In this document: in pieces, positions 8,937 through 16,253 of the stretch
Position numbering within the stretch: position 1 is the stretch's first letter
Layout of the letters: each line of letters begins with the position of its first letter
Origin: Mycogone perniciosa
Lineage: Eukaryota > Ascomycota > Sordariomycetes > Hypocreales > Hypocreaceae
NCBI GenBank assembly: GCA_025331125.1
Contig: JAOALB010000336.1
Coordinates: 1 to 16,253, forward strand
DNA: 16,253 nt
Direction of reading: 5' to 3'
Notes under the pieces: model-generated
What the model saw: only the letters and a program-made list of their open reading frames with translations
Database searches by the model: none
What the model was told of the DNA's origin: nothing
Position numbers and translations under genes: made by a program

Positions 8937-8941
8937 ATTGG
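8937..8941 (-). promoter_or_regulatory. CCAAT box facing the complex I factor
   Basis: Minus-strand CCAAT, 155 bases upstream of the ATG at 8782, in the usual range for HAP/CBC sites. A five-base motif is weak evidence alone; position and the respiratory target make it plausible. Confidence 0.4.
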
Positions 8942-9124
8942 TTGCGTTGCTTCGCCTGTCCTGTCACCATAGCCCTCTTTTCTTCCAACTTGCATTTTGA
9001 TCCTTCGACGACTTCTCACCACTATCCAGAACGACCCTTTATTCCCCCGCCTTACTCGAAGACTGCCTTTGGACCTGAAGTCTCCTCCACGAAGACCGAA
9101 CTGCCGCCGCAACCTAGAAAGTCA

Positions 9125-9157
9125 ATGTGTGAAATGCTTCGAATTCCAGCGCATTGA
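9125..9157 (+). other. Possible 10-codon upstream ORF in the calponin leader
   Basis: An ATG at 9125 opens a frame that ends with TGA at 9155-9157. It is the only ATG I found between that point and the main start at 9344. It matters only if the mRNA begins upstream of 9125, which the sequence cannot show. Confidence 0.3.
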
Positions 9158-9343
9158 ATCTCCATTGCGACTGCATTCCGAACCTGCCGCCAGTAATTGG
9201 CGCGCCGTCTGTTTTGGTGACGACTTCATCTTCTGTATTCGACAACCGCACGCTTCATAGTATTGCGACTTCTTTCAGTCCGCTGCATAGGCGATCTTGC
9301 TTCTTGACTTCTCCGAAAGATAAAGCCACACCCGCATACCACG

Positions 9344-11415
9344 ATGGCATCTGTGACGTCCTTGGATAAGGACTTGCGCAAATTGCGCCTCAAGAAGTAC
9401 ACACCCGCAGCCGCCAACGAGGCTCGGGTATGGATCGAGGATATGCTAGGAGAACGGCTACCGTCGTCAGATCTGCTGGAGGGCTTGAAGGATGGCGTTG
9501 CCCTTTGCAAGTGCGTGCAACAAGATTCGCAACTCTTGTCCATTAATCACTAACCCCATGCGATTGCAGGCTCGTCAACCTCGCAATACCTCATCCAAGG
9601 GTCAAATACAAACAATCAGCTATGCCGTTTGTTCAAATGGAAAACATATCACACTTCTTGCGCGCTTGTCAAGCCCCACCTCTTAACCTACACCAACATG
9701 ACACCTTTCTTACGGTTGACTTATTCGAGCAAAAGGACCCCGCGCAAGTCCTACAATGCCTCGGCGCATTCAGCAGAGCAGCCAATGCAGCCAATCCGTC
9801 CAGCTTCCCTCATCCAATAGGCGCCAAGGCTCAGTCTGGAACCTTGACCCCCCAAGGCACTGGCTCTGGGGCTGCGACAGGGAGTTTGCGCAACCGCGGC
9901 GCCTCTATCAATAGCAATTCCTCATATGGGGCTGGTTCTAGACCAACTCTGTCTCGCATAATGGGAGACTCTGCGTCGGGCAGACAGAGTCCCACCAAAA
10001 GCCCTGAGTCTCCTAGCAAGGTTAGTAGCTGGAGCCAAAGAGATCAAGAGGCATCGACAGCGCCAGCCTGGAACATTGCGCAATATGGATACATGGGTGG
10101 CGCAAGCCAAGGCAACCTCGGAATTGCTTTTGGTGCACGGAGGCAAATCACTAGTGCTGGACCTCGAGTGTCCACGTTGGCTGAGAAGGATCGTCTCCGG
10201 AAAGAAAAGATAGCAGAGGAGGAGAACCAACGTCAGGAGGCCGAGCAACGCCGCCGGACGGAGCTGGAAGCCGAGCAGCGGGCCCGCCTGGACGAGGAGA
10301 AAAGGTGGGAGGAAGAGACTGTGCGATTGAGGGAAGAAGAACGCCTTAAAGTCAAAGAAGAGAAGCGACGATGGGAAGAGCAGGAGCGTCAATGGAAGCT
10401 TACGGAAGACAAACGACGCAGAGATGAGATGGCGGCAGCAGCAAAGATAGAGGAAGAGCGCCGCCGAACTAGGACCCGCAGCCCTGCCAAGGTACGTAGA
10501 CAGTATCTCGGTCAGTACCAAGCCGAACAAGCCGATGCAGATGAGGCTGAGGCAGAACAAACCGCGCAAAGAAATCGAATTAGGGAGCTAGAGAGGGAGT
10601 TGGAGCAGGCACGACAACGCGAGGCTGAATATGAGAGGGAGCGGCAGGGGAGAACTGGTGGACCAGCAGTTCCTGATCAGTCCGCCAAACTAAGGGCCAG
10701 ATCTAGGAGTCGGCCAGGCGAACCGCGGAGCCCAAGGCCGGTTAGCTCACAGCAACTCAACCGTCATGAGTCCTGGTCCCAGGGCGAGCGTGAAATCCTA
10801 CATACGAAGTGGACGCAGCATCAAGACGACTTGCACGAGGACGAGCGAGAAGCAATGACTTCACCTCCACCACCCAGATCACCTCGTCCTCTTCCAGACC
10901 CAAATGCCATCCCCCACGTTAAAACACATCACACCGGTGGCCGCCCGTTGCCTGACCCGGCCAAGTATGCCTCGCCTCCCCGTGACAGCCCTCAGAACCG
11001 AACCGACCGGTTCCTAGCCACCAACCCTGTTCCCGCGCAAGTCTCTCCTCAGCAGACATATGCCCGTGAGCTCGGAGCAACAGAGGAACGTGACGCCGAG
11101 GACCGACACCGCGTCCAGAGTCAGGAGAAGACAAAGGCAGGCAACTGGGCGTCCAAGTCGCTGCTCGAGCGCGAGATGGAAATGGAACGCCAGCGTCAGA
11201 AGGAGTGGGAAGAAGCACAGAAGGAAACAGCCGCCGCCGCAAGGAGCGAGAACGGCGTTGATGGTATTGGAGGCGGCATCGGGGGCCGGTGGGATGTCGG
11301 CCAATGGAGCGGTTTTACCGGCGGAGACAGCCAGAACAAGGGATCACAAGGAATCGGCGCCGGGAGGCGGCAGATTGTTGGTCCACGTCCGCTGCCGAGT
11401 CCTGGTAGGTACTAG
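9344..11415 (+). CDS. Calponin-homology (transgelin/Scp1-like) actin-binding protein with coiled-coil tail
   Basis: Exons are 9344-9510 and 9570-11415, giving 670 residues. A single type-3 calponin homology domain spans about residues 20-130; its core includes LLEGLKDGVALCKLVN across the splice site and MPFVQMENISHFLRAC. A calponin-type repeat follows at about 224-255 (QYGYMGGASQGNLGIAFG). Next come an Arg/Glu-rich coiled coil (about 259-418), an Arg/Ser/Pro-rich linker with RPLPDP at 495 and 514, a second charged helix (about 580-612), a Gly-rich stretch, and a C-terminal motif resembling the calponin repeat (640-663) that ends in PRPLPSP. Single-CH proteins with calponin repeats (yeast Scp1, animal SM22) bundle F-actin, so the likely place of action is actin patches or rings. 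It is much longer than the roughly 200 residues of Scp1. I judge the long tail to be usual for filamentous fungi, though I have not checked that. Confidence 0.92.
9511..9569 (+). other. Intron of the calponin gene (59 bp)
   Basis: Donor GTGCGT, branch CACTAAC (9548-9554), acceptor TTGCAG. It lies after the second base of a Lys codon inside the CH domain; splicing gives LCKLVNLAIPHP, the expected CH-domain continuation. Without splicing the frame stops at 9551-9553. Confidence 0.93.
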
Positions 11416-12462
11416 ACAAGGCAAGGAGGCGACGCTACTTCGTACATGTGTAAATAGTCGACTGGCCAAGGTGGTTGTAAAACATGGGTAGGGTGATGGA
11501 ATCAGTTTGATAGCGGCGGGCGCTTTTGCACGGCCTAGATTTTAAACGAGGAGTTGGTTGTTTTTTTTCCCTTTGCGTCTACGAAATACGAAGTGCATAT
11601 GTCTCGTTGTCTTCCTACTTGGACGTTGATGTCAATCGAGCATCTATCCATCTCATAGCATATTATTAGTTATAGGCAACCTGACATCGTGGCGCGGTTT
11701 CTGCTGCATGGCGTGCATGGAATAGAAATTTATTTACATTAAATATTGTTGATACTCGGAATGAAACCCTCTCACCTTGCAGCCACAAAATGCATTGTGG
11801 ATGTTTTAAAACATATCCCCGTCAGCCGTGCATTATTAGTATGTCGAAATGATGTCAGGTTGAGGGGGGCGTCCGCTAGAAGTCATCCTCGGAGGCATTA
11901 CAAATGCCGAAACAGAGGGCTTGGTGCTATTACTCGTAGTTAGTTAGTTGTAGTGACATCGTTTTAATGCTACTAATAAAAATATCGGTCATAATATCCC
12001 GTAGCAGTAATAAGCAACCAAGTTGGGATTGGGTCATGGGACGCAAATGCTGTCTCGAGACAGAAAATGTTGCATCGTTTTCTTTTTTATAGGTCGGATA
12101 TAATTGGCGGGGATCCGCAGTCGCTCGCTTCTTGGTGCACTTGTGCAGGCCTCTCCCTCTCTCTCCCCGACCTCCACCATCCACCATATTCGTTCGTATA
12201 TTGGAGACTTTGGTTTCTCATATCCCCCCTCCTTCGGTTAAGATATTCCACATTTGTTTGGACAAGAAGCATGATCAGCCGCAACCGTCAAAATCCTCGT
12301 GTTTCTCCCAACATTCCTCTTTCCTCCACCACTCTCTCGTTGCCGTAGGCTAGCCCATGGTGATGTTCAGCTGCATCAGCGCATCATCCTCCTTGAGAGA
12401 AGGAAAGCCCTTATGCTTGGGTCTTTGGGCCTTGCCATCGTCGTGGCCAGACCACTCCGTAT
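11416..12462. other. Convergent intergenic region, no gene seen
   Basis: 1047 bp between the stops of the calponin and SET genes. It should contain both 3' UTRs. An AT-rich TTTATTTACATTAAATATT near 11730-11748 could hold the plus-strand polyadenylation signal. The open frames here are short, overlap one another and have no recognisable domains. I found no tRNA boxes. Confidence 0.5.
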
Positions 12463-14142
12463 TCATGCTCCGTTTACAGCCACCTGGCTCACTACAGCTT
12501 CAGTACGACATCTCTTGCACATGCACCAGCCCCCGAGGCTGCCCCGAGCCCATTCCCGTCGCTGTTGCACTGGCAATGTCACGTCACAGTAGTGATTCAG
12601 AATCTCCTCGCCTCGTTTGATGCCTCCGGATCTGCCACCGACGACACGCTCCTGCCGAGCCGAGAGAACCATCCGGCCACCCCATTCCCAGGTGACGTTA
12701 GGGTCACAATCATGGTTGGCCAAGCACCAGTACGGGTGCACCGCTGCAACATCCGGTCGACCGTCTCGTGGGTTTTTGCGTGCCGAGGCTGTCCCTCGAA
12801 ACTTGGCATACAGCGTATTCAGCACCCAAAAATCGTACTCTGCCAGCCCAGTGTAAATGTCTACACCCATCGTCTCAAGCACGTGAAGCGGTGTCTCAAT
12901 ATTGTACTTGAAGGAGAATGGCAGCGTCCATTCTGGCGGCGGTCCCGCGTTCGGCGATACATTGATTTCATTGGTACGGGATGGCACGAAGTCACCCCAG
13001 ATGAACTTGACCTCACGCACATCAAGTGGGTGAATATCTTGATGAATTGCTAGGGCCAAGACCCGAGCAAGAAGAAGAAGATGGAGTGTTTCGTCGGCCT
13101 CAAAGGCACTGGGATCCTTGGCAATGTCATCCACATCCTTGTCACAGACGGCCGGGTGGTATCGCTCCTGGGCTTGGTCGTGGCAGTCCTGGCTGCAGAA
13201 GACGGTGTCATAACACTCGTCACATCTGACGGGCTCGTTCTCACTGCCAAGTGGCGGGAGGTCTGAGCTGCACGCGTCGCAAACCGAGTCCTTGAGGCGG
13301 TTGTTGGCCGTCAGAAGGGAGTATTCCCTCAACACAGCCTCTCCAGGCTCAATGTCCTCTTGGGCAAAGACTCCGAGCTGCTTGCAGGTAGGTATTATTT
13401 CATAATCATCCGTCTCACTTGCTCCTTCCAAAAGGATTGGCAGAGTTGCAACCTGGACAGCGCACTTTGGGGCCATGTTCCTAAGATCGGCATTCAGGGC
13501 ATCTAGAGACTCCTGAGAGAAGCGATCCGGTTCATGGTCGTTCCAGGGGTAGACCTCTCGACGGACCAGGCCAAAGTCGGGTAGGTCGTCGATGTCAAAG
13601 TCTGACCGACGCAGCTTTTGCCTAGCCACGGTATCGATATGACCCCTGGTGTGAAGCAGTTCTTGGTTCTTGGGCGCAATGGCAAGGCCGCGGTCACAAA
13701 ATCTGGAGGCACTCTTGAGGCATCCGCAGAGCAAGAGACTCAAGGACAGGATCTGATAAGCCCGTATCGAGGCAAGACGGACTAGCTGACCAGAGACGAC
13801 GTCCAAGTCATCATGGTTGCCGTTTGCCACAGCAGGACACTCATCGGTGAGTTGACCATGGAGGAGGACATCCGGCAGAGGCTCGCCTGCGAACCTCTTC
13901 AAGGACTCCAGGGCTTGTTCATGGTACTCGAAGCCGTCGTTGATGATTTCATCCGTCAGGAGAAGAGCTCGGTACGCATCACCAGCAGCAAGGTCAGGAT
14001 ACCCTAGGTCCGAATAAACGGCGGCACGCTCGAGGTAAAGGATGAGATCATAAGGCAGGCTTGTCAGAGCCTCAGTGAGAAGCCGGCGACGCTCAAGCAG
14101 CTGCTCCTTGCGGGCAGTCTGATCCCTATCCGAGAACGACAT
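12463..14142 (-). CDS. SMYD-like SET/MYND-domain lysine methyltransferase
   Basis: 559 residues, no intron. The ATG at 14142 is taken as start; the frame extends only six more codons upstream to a TTG. The N-terminal part (about 15-170) is helical and TPR-like. The SET N-lobe begins at about 255 (QLGVFAQEDIEPGEAV). Inserted in it is a MYND-type zinc finger with ligands C288, C291, C307, C310, C316, C320, H329 and C333. The SET core has NHDCDPN (476-482), the AdoMet-binding and pseudoknot motif, and GEEILNHYCD (511-520) with the catalytic Tyr518. The post-SET C-x-C-x2-C follows at C540, C542 and C545. All landmark residues are present, so it should be active as an AdoMet-dependent protein lysine methyltransferase; histone or non-histone substrate cannot be told. 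Animal SMYD proteins carry TPR-like helices at the C-terminus, whereas here they lie at the N-terminus. The gene converges on the calponin gene. Confidence 0.9.
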   Translation of the reverse strand: MSFSDRDQTARKEQLLERRRLLTEALTSLPYDLILYLERAAVYSDLGYPDLAAGDAYRALLLTDEIINDGFEYHEQALESLKRFAGEPLPDVLLHGQLTDECPAVANGNHDDLDVVSGQLVRLASIRAYQILSLSLLLCGCLKSASRFCDRGLAIAPKNQELLHTRGHIDTVARQKLRRSDFDIDDLPDFGLVRREVYPWNDHEPDRFSQESLDALNADLRNMAPKCAVQVATLPILLEGASETDDYEIIPTCKQLGVFAQEDIEPGEAVLREYSLLTANNRLKDSVCDACSSDLPPLGSENEPVRCDECYDTVFCSQDCHDQAQERYHPAVCDKDVDDIAKDPSAFEADETLHLLLLARVLALAIHQDIHPLDVREVKFIWGDFVPSRTNEINVSPNAGPPPEWTLPFSFKYNIETPLHVLETMGVDIYTGLAEYDFWVLNTLYAKFRGTASARKNPRDGRPDVAAVHPYWCLANHDCDPNVTWEWGGRMVLSARQERVVGGRSGGIKRGEEILNHYCDVTLPVQQRREWARGSLGGWCMCKRCRTEAVVSQVAVNGA

Positions 14143-14366
14143 TGGTAGCGTTGGTGGCAAACAAAGGGCTCGACAGGCGGTGACGCTAACAATATACCAC
14201 TAGTGCGGCGTATGAAAAGACACCAGACAAAGCTAAGTGTGAGCAAGAAAAGCAGACGCAGTCGTCAACGCCGAGAGCAACTCGGGTTCGAGAGCACAGA
14301 GGCCCGGTTGCCTGGACAGAGCCTGACAGGATGATGTGTTGGCGAGGTCCAGGAGAGGGAAAAGAA

Positions 14367-14370
<4 letters not shown>

Positions 14371-14422
<52 letters not shown>
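14371..14422. repeat. (GA)26 microsatellite upstream of the SET gene
   Basis: 26 uninterrupted GA units, 228 bp upstream of the SET-gene ATG. On the gene's coding strand it reads as a CT tract, a common feature of fungal promoters and leaders. It creates long but spurious open frames in all registers. Confidence 0.97.
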
Positions 14423-14423
<1 letters not shown>

Positions 14424-14450
14424 GGACGAAGATGGACGGACGAAGATGGA
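14423..14450. repeat. 14-bp tandem repeat next to the GA tract
   Basis: CGGACGAAGATGGA occurs twice in perfect tandem and continues into a partial, altered third unit. It abuts the microsatellite. Confidence 0.85.
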
Positions 14451-15354
14451 CGGAGATGCAGACGCCAAAGAGTTGGGCTTGTGACGGGGCGCCAAGCTCC
14501 CGGTCTCCTCGAAGCCAAAAAGTCTTGCCCCTCCTGGTCTGTGGCAGATCAGAGACAAGGTCTAGGACTGGGTTAGGAGGGGGACTTGGGGGAGAGTCAG
14601 ACCAATGGGTCTTTGGCACTTGCGCGCAGTACTAATACTAGGTGTGTATGTGTATGTACGACGACCCCACGAAGGACCCTGAATTGCGGGCCCAAAAGGT
14701 ATCTCACCTGTCTGTGAGCGATGGTGATATGACTGAGTATGGGTTTGTCAGGAGATGTGATCTCTTGTTACTGCTGCCAATGTCCGTCGTGGACGTTGGA
14801 GACAGAAGGGTAGCAGATGCAGGGCGAGAGAGAAAGAATGTGAGACAGAGATTGAGAGAGGATTAACAGGTATCCAAAGAAGGCCTGCGATATGAACAAG
14901 AGGGGAGTGTGACGGAATGGGATGCCTAAACGAGACAGTTTCGTTTCGTATCGTGGTTACGACTATGGCCCCGTGCAAGCTATCAGTCGCCTCAGTTGCT
15001 CCGGCTCTCGCCAGCCATGTGGCTTCCACGATGCTCTGGAGTGCTGGGCTTTGGCGAAACCGCGGTGGCTCTGGTGCGAGTAATCGGGATGATGCCAGGT
15101 CTACTCCGCAACAAGGCTGTGATGTCGAGGAGGATGAGGAAACGTGCAAATATGGGGCGACGTAACGTCCTCCAGATGGTGAGGCGGGAAGGCGCTTGCG
15201 GTCCGAGTGCCAACAGCGCCAACAGATATAGTAGGGCACTAGTAATAGTTAAGTAGTATACTTTTGTATGTATGTGTACGAGGATGCGACAGCTCGTGAA
15301 GATGCGACTCAGCGAATCAACAGCCAGATCTAGCGATTAGGGAGAGGGACAAGA

Positions 15355-15380
15355 GAGGAGGAGGAGGAGGAGGAGGAGGG
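15355..15380. repeat. (GAG)8 microsatellite
   Basis: Eight perfect GAG units followed by GG and a run of A. It lies in noncoding sequence. Confidence 0.93.
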
Positions 15381-15926
15381 AAAAAAAGACTTTCCATTCA
15401 TGCGATGAGGTGCGAGACCAGCGGCAGTTTGGCGCCGGACGATGCGGACGGCATAATCCAGCTGGACCCTGAAATTCACAACTTTTTCGGGCCCATGGTG
15501 GGACTAGCTAGTCCTGGTAGAACACCAGAGAGAGTAAGAAAAAAAATCAGGGTCTCCGACGGAGTATGTACTAGTACAAGTCGAGATGACAACTCAGCGT
15601 TGTGCATGTCCACCCCTTATTACTATCTTGAGATGGACGCCGCACTGCTGCATTGGCAGGTGGTAGTGCGAATGGAGAGGTTGAATAATCAGGATAAAGC
15701 AAGAATCCGTTCCCCTGTGGAATCATGATGGAGGCATGTCGAAGTACAGTGCATGTACATGCACCGGATGCAATGCATGTATGTATGTACTGTACAAGGC
15801 CTATCGGATAATATCGCCGGCTCCAAACAGATCATGGTAAACAGGCTGGCGATTGGCCAGCAAGACCACTGATGTGCTCAATGTGGCGGATCTCTGGCTT
15901 TGGGGGGCTCGGTCTAGAATGCATCC

Positions 15927-15944
15927 GTACTCCGTACTCCGTAC
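15927..15944 (+). repeat. 18-bp GTACTCCGTACTCCGTAC motif, copy 1
   Basis: It is the exact reverse complement of 16203-16220, 258 bp away. It matches 15977-15994 in direct orientation at 17 of 18 positions. Confidence 0.9.
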
Positions 15945-15976
15945 ACAATGCAATATCTAGTACATGCTGGATGTAT

Positions 15977-15994
15977 GTACTCCGTACTTCGTAC
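15977..15994 (+). repeat. 18-bp GTACTCCGTAC-type motif, copy 2
   Basis: One C-to-T change from copy 1, 32 bases downstream of it in the same orientation. Confidence 0.85.
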
Positions 15995-16202
15995 TTCAAA
16001 TGTAGTATGAAAATTCTGCTCCGCTCAGCTGCCCCAGTGGCAACGCAATGCTCGGCGTTCATGCCTGGTCGGATTTGATTTATCTATTAGGTGGCGCGTT
16101 GGACATATATTACTGACTGGGACATGCGATGGCAGCAGGCCTCAGCATGAAGACGGATCGTGAGGGACGGAGGGACTCATTGTTACGTCATATCGTAAGA
16201 AT

Positions 16203-16220
16203 GTACGGAGTACGGAGTAC
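16203..16220 (-). repeat. 18-bp GTACTCCGTAC-type motif, copy 3, inverted
   Basis: Exact inverted copy of 15927-15944. The segment 15927-16220 is therefore bounded by 18-bp inverted repeats, as in a small MITE. No flanking target duplication is seen. Confidence 0.9.
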
Positions 16221-16224
16221 TTAG

Positions 16225-16244
16225 TTTTTTTTTTTTTTTTTTTT
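16225..16244. repeat. Poly(T) run of 20
   Basis: An uninterrupted T run four bases after the inverted motif copy and nine bases from the window edge. On the minus strand it reads as a poly(A), so it could be the tail of a retroposon lying to the right; the window ends too soon to say. Confidence 0.9.
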
Positions 16245-16253
16245 GATGACCCG

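Larger units (their letters stand above)
8783..9343. promoter_or_regulatory. Divergent promoter region between complex I factor and calponin gene
   Basis: 561 bp separate the two start codons. On the minus strand a CCAAT box (8941-8937) lies 155 bases upstream of the NDUFAF2-like ATG; CCAAT is bound by the fungal HAP/CBC complex, which controls respiratory genes. An ACGTCA element (8932-8937) overlaps it. A pyrimidine-rich run around 8970-8990, on the plus strand, suits transcription initiation of the calponin gene. Assignment of these sites is by motif only. Confidence 0.5.
14143..16253. other. Upstream intergenic region rich in simple and inverted repeats, no supported gene
   Basis: The first few hundred bases are the promoter and leader of the SET gene. 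Beyond that I see simple repeats, palindromes and dispersed GTACTCCGTAC motifs. Frames of 163 codons (minus, 14748-15239) and 107 codons (plus, 15405-15728) are open but show no domain or convincing composition. No RNA gene was recognised. Confidence 0.55.

Noticed and set aside
10492..10515. GTACGT in the calponin coiled-coil region as a second intron donor
   Set aside because: The frame stays open and coiled-coil-like through it, and the next AG would make an intron far too short.
11405..11460. GTAGGT at the calponin stop as a donor extending the C-terminus
   Set aside because: No clear branch site and acceptor joins it to coding-like sequence. The PRPLPSPGRY end is plausible as it stands.
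12463..14160. Longer start of the SET gene at 14160
   Set aside because: The codon at 14160 is TTG, not ATG; the first in-frame ATG is at 14142, which was used as the start.
14284..14294. GGTTCGAGAGC resembling a tRNA B box
   Set aside because: It lacks the following CC, and no A box or acceptor-stem pairing was found at the right distance.
14233..14635. Several overlapping open frames on both strands around 14190-14635
   Set aside because: All pass through the (GA)26 tract, which is free of stops in every register. They consist of Ser-Leu or Arg-Glu repeats and have no independent coding support.
14748..15239. 163-codon minus-strand open frame
   Set aside because: It has no recognisable domain, a mixed low-complexity composition and no splice or start support, and it overlaps other open frames on both strands. 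It may simply be chance in GC-balanced DNA.
15405..15728. 107-codon plus-strand open frame starting at an ATG
   Set aside because: The composition is unremarkable with no domain, and it runs through a palindrome (15501-15514). There is too little evidence to call a gene, though a small secreted or orphan gene cannot be excluded.

Overview
The window looks like a piece of a filamentous ascomycete (Pezizomycotina) chromosome. The evidence is: short introns of 59-65 bp with fungal donor, branch and acceptor sequences; a calponin/transgelin-type protein with a long coiled-coil tail; a fungal complex I assembly factor; and an AT-rich LTR retrotransposon whose decay pattern is that of repeat-induced point mutation (RIP). 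I cannot name the genus. No bacterial operon, CRISPR array, tRNA or rRNA was seen.

Layout. Positions 1-4007 hold a Ty3/gypsy retrotransposon on the minus strand. Its 5' LTR is at 3621-4007. A gag frame runs leftwards from an ATG at 3566 through the CCHC zinc knuckle (2472-2513) and then continues for roughly 500 codons as a Cys/His-rich extension I do not recognise. The protease (active site near 867) and the first part of reverse transcriptase follow in another frame. Pol stops at position 72, where it meets a second, GC-rich LTR-like end (1-71). Everything is riddled with TAA/TAG stops of RIP type. Positions 4008-6133 are intergenic and contain repeat relics, including a pair of 43-bp inverted repeats 1.4 kb apart.

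From 6134 to 14142 lie four intact protein genes in alternating orientation. They are an unrecognised protein with a nuclear-localisation-like basic patch (plus, one intron), an NDUFAF2/B17.2-like mitochondrial complex I assembly factor (minus, one intron), a calponin-homology actin-binding protein (plus, one intron), and a SMYD-like SET/MYND lysine methyltransferase (minus, no intron). The complex I factor and the calponin gene diverge from a shared 561-bp promoter region; the other neighbouring pairs converge. The four genes do not form a visible pathway; this is ordinary fungal gene order.

Positions 14143-16253 have no supported gene. They hold a (GA)26 tract upstream of the SET gene, a (GAG)8 tract, three copies of an 18-bp GTACTCCGTAC-type motif (two direct, one inverted) and a 20-bp T run at the right edge.

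The observation most worth checking is the long, unrecognised Cys/His-rich extension between the Gag zinc knuckle and the protease of the retrotransposon.
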